A stretch of 64,000 nucleotides of DNA from positions 6,956,501 through 7,020,500 of the forward strand of contig NC_059558.1 in the NCBI RefSeq assembly GCF_905220415.1. The letters run 5' to 3'. Below, piece after piece: positions 55,919-64,000 of the stretch. Within the stretch, counting starts at the first letter, position 1. Each line of letters opens with the position of its first letter. The DNA comes from Colias croceus (Eukaryota; Arthropoda; Insecta; Lepidoptera; Pieridae). The notes below the pieces were generated by a model. That model was not told where the DNA came from, did no database searches, and worked only from the letters and a program-made list of their open reading frames with translations. Made by a program: the position numbers and the translations under genes.

Positions 55919-56539
55919 AGTTATATTAAATAATGTTCACACAAAAAGTTATGAAAAATCACAACCATTAAAACACATGCAATTATCAAGTTTCAATTGC
56001 CCAATATCCATCAAAAAATATTCACTAAATATATTCAATACAAAAACACGATTTTAATTTCAACTGTTTCTTTTGAGTTTTGAGTTTTGACAGTTTATTA
56101 GACGTGAGCGCATCTGGCTCTCTATTGGTTGGTTGGCTTGATCACAGATAATACATAATATTAAACTTGATTGACTGATGCGCGTTGCAAATTATAAAAT
56201 TGATTCCAATACCTAGTTAAAGTTTATTAAAATAGCCATTTGAATATGTTCATTGAAATGTGAATTCAAACATCAAAACATTTGGTTTAATTTAACTTGG
56301 AAAATACTAGATGCAGATAATGCGTCGTTTCTTTTTTTTTTTTAATAAAAATACGTTTTGACATTGACATTTGACATCAAAATAATAAACAAATTTTACT
56401 TTAGTCAAGTTCAAAGTTTTTCTTGAGGAAAATCAAAATAAATAGGTAGGTAATGTCATGGTAATGTCCTGTGGTAATGTCTTCTGATATGTGATAAGAA
56501 AATTAAAAGGACGAGCAGTAATTTATATAAACGTTAAGT
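55919..56539. promoter_or_regulatory. Divergent promoter region, CIP2A homologue / Pex10
   Basis: 621 bp between the two start codons, transcribed outward. It must hold both 5' UTRs and promoters unless transcripts start further away. No TATA box or clear initiator could be assigned; T- and A-runs near 56330 are visible. Confidence 0.5.
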
Positions 56540-57361
56540 ATGGCGCTACCCGCAGCACAGCCTGCCGAAATTTTACGTGCCTGGCAGAAAGATGATCTTT
56601 ATGAAAAACAATTGGCAGGCTCATTATCGAGATTATTACCACCTCATCATACTGCTAAAGCAGTACCTACGTCTTCTGTGTTATACAAATCATTGACAAC
56701 GCTACGAGATTTGCAGACGCTCGGTGAAGAATATTCTGGTATTGTACAAGTGGATGATACGTATCACAAATTACCATCCTTCTCCAATAGACTATTGAGC
56801 ATTTTATTGTCCACGTTCGGCGAGAATATCACAAGGGGTCTCCTTCGTCAAGTTGAGAAACAAGTTGAACAAAATGTATCCTTAAAACCTCAGGCACAGA
56901 ATTTTTTCCTTGTTATTTTACGAGCATTAGGTAATATGTTACCGCAAATCGAAAGTATCCATAGAGCACTGTCATATATAAACGGAGGTCCTCTCCAGAT
57001 TTCAAAGACAGCTACTGGTATAAATTATGTCCATGTGAGGCCAGCAGCTTCAGCGTTCTATGCCCATTTACGATTATTAGGCATTGTGACGTTGTTACAC
57101 GCGTTTATTAGCTGCGGCAACAGTGTGTATCAAGCAAAGAAACATTTGGAACAAATGGCTGACTTTCCCAATGAAGTGGACAGTAGTAAATCTTGTGTAG
57201 CATGTTTGGAGGAGATAGTTCAGCCTTGTGTATTACAGTGTGGTCATTACTTTTGCATGCAATGTTGTTATGGAGCTTTGGAAACATGTGCACTGTGTAG
57301 AACACCCTTTACTAAGAATACTGTTGTGCCTTTGATGAATTACTCTCCTAGTGTTAAATAA
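56540..57361 (+). CDS. Pex10: Peroxisome biogenesis factor 10 (RING E3 ligase), 273 aa
   Basis: A single uninterrupted ORF starting at an ATG with A at -3 and G at +4; an in-frame TAA lies nine bases upstream, fixing the start. The N-terminal half matches the Pex2/Pex10/Pex12 membrane domain, with the hallmark LGEEYSGIVQVD near residues 61-72 and hydrophobic stretches around 120-131 and 178-192. The C-terminus is a C3HC4 RING: C219, C222, C234, H236, C239, C242, C250, C253. In the known complex Pex2-Pex10-Pex12 in the peroxisomal membrane, these ligases ubiquitinate the receptor Pex5 for recycling. Slightly shorter than human PEX10 (326 aa). It lies head to head with the CIP2A homologue and converges with FKBP12. 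No intron is seen, which could reflect lineage intron loss; intact motifs argue against a processed pseudogene. Confidence 0.95.
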   Translation: MALPAAQPAEILRAWQKDDLYEKQLAGSLSRLLPPHHTAKAVPTSSVLYKSLTTLRDLQTLGEEYSGIVQVDDTYHKLPSFSNRLLSILLSTFGENITRGLLRQVEKQVEQNVSLKPQAQNFFLVILRALGNMLPQIESIHRALSYINGGPLQISKTATGINYVHVRPAASAFYAHLRLLGIVTLLHAFISCGNSVYQAKKHLEQMADFPNEVDSSKSCVACLEEIVQPCVLQCGHYFCMQCCYGALETCALCRTPFTKNTVVPLMNYSPSVK

Positions 57362-58562
57362 TATACAGCAATAATTATATTCTAAAATAATTAAGTTTTA
57401 ACACCAATGGTTACGCAAAAGATGTGGGATTTGAAAAAATATTAAGGCAAAAATAATTTTATATTTTTAAGCATACTGAAAAGGGATAAAATTGCATTAA
57501 ATTGGGAGTTTCTAAAGCTAAAGACTGTATGGTTTTATTTTTGATACTCTTTAGCTCTAAAAATAGTAATTATTGAATAGTAATTATATTTATATTTATG
57601 AGAAATTTTAGGAAAAAATTCACACCACTCAAGTAAATCCACGTGGTTTGGGAAACAAGAATCATTATGAAAAAATAACAATGCATTTATTAAAAAACTT
57701 TTATTATAACATATTGGTAAGGTACAAAGCTTTAACAATATTAGGAACCAATTTGTATTAGTTCGTATTATCTTATGCATCCCAAATTCCTCACATATTT
57801 TTCAGATGGAATAAAATAAAAGAGATTCTATATAAATTAAATGCCTCCAGATAAATCATACATAGTATCATTATCTATGGTAGTTTTAGTATATATGTAA
57901 TTAATAATAAAAAAAATAAAAAATAACAAGTCTGTTTATGATGGTTTTCTGCAATAAAAAATTATAGCAGTCAGTAGTAGATAATTTTGATAATTTAATA
58001 GAACTTTATCTTCATACCAATTGGCCAAACCTCAGAATTCATAATACTTTTTATACTTTATTCTTGCAGCACTTAGGTTATTCAAATGTCTGGACATCGT
58101 GTTCAAAATAAACCAACTCAAAAAAGACTAATGTCTGAATATAAGTTCCTGAACTTATGTAAGATTTTGGTATTACCATCACTAAATTAGCAGTGATGAG
58201 CACACATATAGCACTTTTGAGCATTTTACAACACTAACTAGTTATCTATATATGCATTTAAGTACTTATAGTACTATACTATGGGGACAAAACTATCTTC
58301 AAATCATATAAATGATTTAACCAAACTTTTATGCAAAACACTATAATATAATGCAATCTAGACATTTAAATAATCTCAGTTGCTGTGTAATTTGTACTCA
58401 TTTGAACCTTAGTTTATTAAAAAATCAGAACCATAGACAACATTTATAGACTATACCATAGACTAAGTCACAAACCAAAATAAGAATACTGTTTAGTTAA
58501 CATTGAAATAATATTTTGTGAAACTAACATTAGTATAACATTAAATATTAAAATGGCAAGAG
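57362..58562. other. Convergent 3' ends of Pex10 and FKBP12
   Basis: AT-rich DNA holding both 3' UTRs. AATAAA occurs near 57812 on plus; TTTATT (AATAAA on minus) near 57684 and 58056. No gene or repeat recognised. Confidence 0.5.
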
Positions 58563-59408
58563 TTATTCGACTTTTAGTAGTTCCACATCAAAGATAAGTG
58601 TAGCGTTGGGTGGTATGACGCCAGGGTGGCCTCTGGATCCATAAGCAAAGTCAGGTGAACATGTCAGAGTGGCTCTTTCACCTACAGACATCTAAAAAAG
58701 AAACAACATTGTTACATTATAGACTGGAATATTGTAAATGTACAATTTAACAATGCTCTGAGAAATCCAAATATGTACATGTTCTTTTGTATTGGTGAAA
58801 GTGAAAAGTTCTTTTTCATAAAAGGATCTTTAGTAAGATGAATTATGAAGATACATTTGAATTGATAAGGTCAATCATTGTCAATACCCAATACAGAATT
58901 GATTACAAATACATAATCTTTTATCAAGAGTTGATTATTAGTGCAAGACTGTCTAAGTTGATTATATTCACTTAAAATTATAAGCTTATTCAACTACTAC
59001 AAAGCATATTATTGTAATCTAATTGGAAAACAGATAATCTAGTCTTCAGTCTAGAAATTAAAATTCCAAAAAGATTTGTACACAGTAACATATTTCTTAT
59101 TAATTAGCTGTGTAAGTATTATTAAATACCTTAGCAATCCCCTGATCCCATCCCTTTATGACATCGCCCTTACCAAGGGTAAATTTAAAGGGTTGACCAC
59201 GATCTCTAGACGAATCGAATTTCTTGCCATTCTGCAGTGTTCCCGTATAGTGTACGACCACTGTTTGACCCGCTTTGGGGTATGTACTACCTACAATATA
59301 TTCAACAAGGTAAGCCGGTTGTAATTACTCGTTTTATGTCAGAGAATGTACTTGTATTGAAATGTACGTACCGTTGCCAGGTGAAATAGTTTCTACATCC
59401 ACGCCCAT
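58563..59408 (-). CDS. Fkbp12: FKBP12 peptidyl-prolyl cis-trans isomerase, 108 aa
   Basis: Three exons: 59408-59372, 59290-59130, 58691-58563 (stop TAA), 327 nt with matching phases, giving exactly the 108-residue family length. The sequence begins MGVDVETISPGNGSTYPKAG and shows the FK506-binding fold and pocket residues: VVVHYTG, KKFDSSRDRGQPF, VIKGWDQG, DFAYGSRGHPG and IFDVELLKVE. Family knowledge: a cytosolic prolyl isomerase that binds FK506 and rapamycin and, in animals, type I TGF-beta receptors and ryanodine receptors. It converges with Pex10 (1.2 kb between stops) and shares a roughly 1.4-kb head-to-head upstream region with MRGBP. No oddities; an ordinary single-copy gene by appearance. 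Confidence 0.97.
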
Positions 59409-60824
59409 CCTCGAAGATATTAAAGTTTTTCTTTATATGCTTAGGATATTGCAATAATACCTTTCACAAAATATATTTTTTGTTGTACCCAGCACGTACC
59501 CAGTTTACACCAAATTCCAACAAACGCATGCTATGACAGATGACAGGTTTCAAATAGCCAGTGACAAAATACTAAATAGAAATAATTTTAGCAAAAATAA
59601 TTTTAAACCACATTTTACACTGACGTCTGTGCTTACTTCAGTAATAGTAAAGCTGTGTAGTAAAGTACCAGTGATTTTTATTTGATATTTTAGTTTTTAC
59701 ACACAGTTTATCTAAGTCTTAGATCATTAAGTAATGGATGGAGTACGCTGGCAAATATTCTCTAAACTTTCTGCTGATTTTGGTGCGGGGAGGGTACCTA
59801 ACTCACACTATTGAAACACAATCACACATTCACAAAAATAATTTGTGTCACGAAAGTCGTAAAAATTTACGACCTTTTACGCGACGAATTTTTAAATTCA
59901 ACTCTATCACTAAGTCCATAAAGATTAAATTTGTATTTCATTCCAAGATAGTCTCGTGAGAGTGTGGGCCAATATCGCGTTCTAAATTCAACTTTATCTC
60001 TTAGGTCATAAAGATTAAATTTGTATTTCTTTACAAGATAGTCTCGTAAAGAATGCGGTTCATTATCGCGTTTTGAATTCAACTTTATCTCTTAGTTCCT
60101 AAAGATTTAATTTGTATATTTTCTTTCCATGATAGTCTCGTGGGGCCGCATCCATGATCGAGTAAACATGACTCGATTATTTTTGTCTTGTTCATATCGC
60201 TAAGCGATACATCGACGATTATTAGAAATTGCATTTAAATAGATATTTAGTATTTACGTAAAAAAAATAAAAAAATACTTACAAATGAAAGATTATTCTA
60301 TCTTTTTAAATATTTGATGTGTTTGACTTGTTTCTGCAAGACTTGACAGCACAAAACGGATTTTTTAGCGGAGCACTCTCAGACGTCCTTTCGATGTCAA
60401 ACGAATACGCAGAGTGTTTGTAATCGATTACGCAAGTAGTTTTTATGAAAGCATAAGATTTTTCGATTCGAATAATCTTATACCTCGGCGAAAGGGGAAG
60501 CGCCTGTGAGTGTTATCCATTACTTAATGATCTAAGATCTAAGTAGTTTAGAGTCATGGTCATGGTCAAACACCAAACCACAAATGTGTATATTATATTC
60601 TGTGCTTAAAAATTTTGATTACAATGCGGATATTATTAATCTGTAGTTTATGTCATGTCTGATGTCAATGTCAGTTCGTAATTCGCAAGTAATTCGTCTT
60701 GTTCTGTTCGTATTTATCAATTTATTTGGTTTGGCAAATGATTAATAATTGTTTACATTAAATTTTAAATTTAGGTACGAAGGAAATTTAAACAAATTTT
60801 AACCGAAATTAATAACACAACAAC
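59409..60824. promoter_or_regulatory. Divergent upstream region, FKBP12 / MRGBP
   Basis: 1.4 kb between head-to-head start codons. Contains the tandem repeat at 59894-60150. No core promoter element could be assigned with confidence. Confidence 0.4.
59894..60150. repeat. About 90-bp tandem repeat, three copies
   Basis: Units start at about 59894, 59984 and 60075: AAATTCAACTTTATCTCTTA, AAAGATTAAATTTGTATTTC, AAGATAGTCTCGT, AATATCGCGTT. Copies differ at several sites, so the array is not recent. Confidence 0.88.
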
Positions 60825-63800
60825 ATGGTTTCGAGTGAAGAAGAATCGGAGATAAAGGCAGGGGACGTTATTGATTGGGATGTCGATATGGAGATACAAT
60901 TGTTCTACGCGATGGCAAACCACAAGCCGGTGGGGATCAACAAACATTTCCAAATGGTTTGCATTTGGGAGAAGCTATCGAACTCTATAACGCGGGAGAT
61001 ATCAACGCAGGATATATGGAAACATTTGAGCACGCTATATGACATGAACATGCTGGACGAGACAGAACCTATACCGTTTCCGAATCACGAAGTACCATTC
61101 AGCTTACCGGAGAGCGAATTTGGATCGTTGGTGAAACAAAAGTGTAAGGATGCAATTTTAGGTGATGATAGTGAAGGTAATTTTTGTGTAAAAATCTTTT
61201 TAGACAAAAAATTACTCATCTAGGTCATCTAGTTATTCATTAATTTATAACTTATCATGTTCTATTTCGAAAGCTTACATATGACGCAGCCAACTAACTC
61301 TATAACCAATTTAAATATACTAATATTATAAATGCGAAAGTAACTTTGTCTGTCTGTCTGTTACTCAATCACGCCTAAACTACTGAACCAATTTTCATGA
61401 AATTTGGTATGGAGATATTTTGATACCCGAGAAAGGACATAGGCTACTTTTTATCCCGGGAAAATGACGCAATCGCGGAAATCCCACGGGAACGGGAACT
61501 ATGCGGGTTTTTCTTTGACTGCGCGGGCGAAGCCGCGGGCGGAAACCTAGTTTAAATATAAGTTAACATTGAAAAGTAAAAACTGGAAAACCAATAACTA
61601 TAATTGATTTTAATTTTGTGAAGTTTTAACAGTTTAGTAATCAATTACTTATGTGATGTTATAACACTTAGATGGCAGGAGTCCTTCCCCAAAGACAGCA
61701 CCAAGAAGTAATTCTCGAGGAACAGCTGGAAAAGATACACCTAAAGGTAAAACTTACTCTTAGAGGTAAACACTTAACCATTTTTGCTTTGAGAAATAAA
61801 AGTTGAATAAATAAAATAGGTTCTATGAATAATTCGAAGACCTTTAATTTTACATTTTTGTAATATATTTTATATTTTTTATACCTTTTATATTTTTTAT
61901 GCATATAGAATATAGATTGGCAATTTTATAGAAAAACAATTAACCCACCATAAAATTGTTTATTTCATATTTTCTCACAGGACGTAAAGACAGTATTAGT
62001 GCACTCGCTACTAAAACAAGAAAGGAGAGTGGCAGCTCACATGCATCAACGGATACACCTAGCATTAAGTCAGAAAAGGATTATGGTAATTATTGCCTGA
62101 TTTTCTGTTATTTATTGTCCGCGTTGCCATATTTTTGAAGTTGACTATTAGATCAATAGATGTTTTATTTTATGATGATCTAGACTCTAGGTAATGGACA
62201 GCCCAAAACAAATTTTTGAAATACTAGCACCTTTTTGATTTGAATAAACGTTATTGCAAGTTTTAATCTCCTATCATTTAAATAGTTTAATGTTTCATAC
62301 ATATTTTTTTTTCTTTCTATTAAGTGGAATTTTTAATAAAAAATATAATAAACAGACAGAAGACGAGATTCACGTGATTCCAATGCATCGGGACCTAGAG
62401 ACAGTTCTACGAGTAGAAAGTCTACATCACAGAGAGATAAATCACAAAAGGCCAAAATTAGTTCTATTGCAGGTAAAAAATAATTGTTATAGCAGTCGGT
62501 CAAGTAACTTGACGTTAAATTACCTGTATAACTTTGCTATCCATAATTTTTTAATATGGCAATGTAATAAAAATTTTGAATATGGCAATGGAGTTAAGTT
62601 TCTCTTTGTAGACTAAGTGCTGATTTACACAGGGTCAGTAACTGACTACAAATTCGAGGCAAATCAGTGCTGACCCGAAAAAAACCCTGTGTAAACAGTT
62701 TTGAAGTCAGTACAGAGGCTTGAAGTCAGCGCTGAGTTGAATATTCGGACACGAATATTTTAAAGTCAGTTGGCGCCCCCCGCCACCCGCGCACCCCCGC
62801 GTCAGCCAAATAAACCCCGTGTAAACAGACAAGTCAGTGCGTGGTTAGTCACTGCCGCTGCGTTGTAGAGTGACTACGTTTTTTTCGCTTGCGATAAAAA
62901 TGACCCGTAAGCGAAGACGAAACCTTAAAATTGGTGCAATTATATGGAAATAACGAGTGCCTTTGGGATATTAAATCCCTATATTCCATTTTCTTACCCA
63001 TTGTCGTTTATTTTTAGTTATCTCATTTTCTACAATTTCTATTAACTCATTCAACAGCAAAATTGATAAATTTTTAATTAAAAAAAAACAAATAATTAAA
63101 TCGTCGTTTAAGTTGTTTTCGTGAATTCATTTTTCCCACTGACTTCACAAACGTGTGGTCACCGTGAGAAATGCATGTAAACAGTCAAAGTCAGTCGCTG
63201 CTCTACTGACCCTGTGTAAATCAGCACTTAGTGCTGACTTTAACGCCGCGACTGACTTTAACTGTTTACATAGACTTCAAGCCTCTGTACTGACTTCAAA
63301 TCTGTTTACACAGGGTTTTTTTTCGGGTCAGCACTGATTTGCCTCGAATTTGTAGTCAGTTACTGACCCTGTGTAAATCAGCACTAATGTACAATATTAT
63401 AAATAATTTAACCTTTAAAATTTATGAACAGTTCTGTTTAAAAGGGAATTTTTCTTCACTAAATAAAAATGTTTTTAATTTTAGCCTGTTAGCAATACTT
63501 AGCTCTTTTTTATTATTTAGTCTTATTTATGTGTACAAATGTATGTACAATCTGAAGAAAAAAAAGACGAGTGGCACTCGGGGACTGCTGCGGTAAAGCT
63601 ATTGCATAGCATGCCTTTAAGCCACACCTCCGTGCCCGTTGGAGTGGAAGCGTGAGGTTTTTTTCGTTACGGAATTTCTGGATTCGGTCCCCGCGCTCAA
63701 GGCCCCCGATAGAAGCTATGCAATAGCTTAAAAACAGCAAAAAAAAAAATATAAATTAGTAAAAAACAGTTACAAGTTATCCTTTTTTATCCAGACGAAG

Positions 63801-63883
63801 ATACAAGCACACGACGCGGCAGGCGACGCGCGAATACATCCACACCGCCATCGAGCATACCAGCGAAGAGACGTCGCATGTGA
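60825..63883 (+). CDS. MRGBP: MRG/MORF4L-binding protein (Eaf7 family), NuA4/TIP60 subunit, 245 aa
   Basis: Five exons: 60825-61176, 61672-61746, 61981-62085, 62356-62472, 63795-63883 (stop TGA), 738 nt, all junctions phase 1 and consistent. The first exon carries the Eaf7/MRGBP domain: FYAMANHKPVGINKHFQM, then IWKHLSTLYDMNML and PIPFPN. The remaining exons encode a Ser/Thr/Lys/Arg-rich disordered tail ending PAKRRRM, like the basic KRRR end of human MRGBP (204 aa). Family knowledge: the protein links MRG15/MORF4L1 into the NuA4/TIP60 histone acetyltransferase complex in the nucleus. The ATG has A at -3. Intron 4 holds a compound inverted-repeat element and a copy of the 165-bp repeat that ends only about 65 bp before the last exon. 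Confidence 0.93.
61312..61553 (-). repeat. Interspersed repeat, family A (longest copy)
   Basis: GCGAAAGTAACTTTGTCTGT, CATGAAATTTGGTATGGAG, GGAAATCCCACGGGAACGGG to GGGCGAAGCCGCGGGCGGAA. In MRGBP intron 1. Confidence 0.78.
62614..63386. mobile_element. Compound inverted-repeat element (MITE) in MRGBP intron 4
   Basis: 62614-63230 has a perfect 27-bp TIR starting TAAGTGCTGATTTACACAGG. Directly attached, 63231-63386 is an inverted copy of its left about 120 bp (TGTTTACACAGGG, GGGTCAGCACTGATTTGCCT), so long arms can pair. No coding capacity. Confidence 0.85.
63557..63730 (-). repeat. Structured 165-bp repeat, copy 4
   Basis: AAAAGACGAGTGGCACTCGG to GCTATGCAATAGCTTA; slightly more diverged than copies 2 and 3. 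It ends about 65 bp before the last MRGBP exon. Confidence 0.82.
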
Positions 63884-64000
63884 CACACGCACAAACACTC
63901 GTACCACCACTTCTTCTGACACACACACTGGCGCCCCCTACAGGAGTGTGCCTGTATTCGAGGGCGGGAAAAACGCAACGCTGTCAGAGTTTTTTTTTCT

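Noticed and set aside
56540..57361. Pex10 as a processed pseudogene because it lacks introns
   Set aside because: All eight RING ligands and the membrane-domain motif are intact, there is a good start context and no poly(A) tail or target duplication.

Overview
This is eukaryotic DNA. Genes are split by GT-AG introns, exons carry about 10% or less of the sequence, introns and spacers are very AT-rich, and interspersed repeats are dense. A lepidopteran (moth or butterfly) is the best guess. The window holds a relic whose terminal repeats and transposase resemble the moth transposon piggyBac, plus several short repeat families ending in motifs like GCCCGCGGCTTCGCCCGC that I associate with lepidopteran genomes. 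Species cannot be named.

Five protein genes can be built exon by exon with continuous reading frame. (1) 15842-25643, plus: the 3' twelve exons of a type-II membrane dipeptidyl-peptidase-like protein of the DPP6/DPP10 type; the catalytic Ser is Ala. Its 5' exons are not recognised. (2) 32994-55918, minus: a 19-exon gene for a CIP2A homologue (817 aa). (3) 56540-57361, plus: intronless Pex10, a peroxisomal RING E3. (4) 58563-59408, minus: three-exon FKBP12 (108 aa). (5) 60825-63883, plus: five-exon MRGBP/Eaf7 (245 aa), a NuA4/TIP60 subunit. CIP2A and Pex10 start 621 bp apart, head to head; FKBP12 and MRGBP start about 1.4 kb apart, head to head; Pex10 and FKBP12 converge. A tRNA-Gly(GCC) gene lies in a CIP2A intron. 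The genes do not form a pathway; they are housekeeping neighbours.

Layout: 1-15.8 kb has no recognised gene but holds a nested foldback element (5.2-6.6 kb), a CCGGAAAATG satellite (9.9-10.8 kb) and an internally deleted piggyBac-like element (13.8-15.1 kb). 15.8-25.6 kb is the DPP gene, with a 30-bp minisatellite, several SINE-like insertions and a striking 105-bp tandem repeat that copies an exon end with its splice donor, in frame. 25.6-33 kb is AT-rich spacer. 33-56 kb is CIP2A, whose introns hold an apparently complete Jockey-type LINE with a 14-bp target duplication, two related hAT-like elements with 8-bp duplications, two further transposons and a MITE nested in those, and a perfect 129-bp inverted repeat carrying tRNA-like units. 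56-64 kb is the compact cluster of Pex10, FKBP12 and MRGBP.

The most interesting items are the in-frame array of five identical splice donors in the DPP gene, the hAT pair that serve as each other's empty sites, the perfect inverted tRNA-like pair, and a structured about 165-bp repeat present four times.
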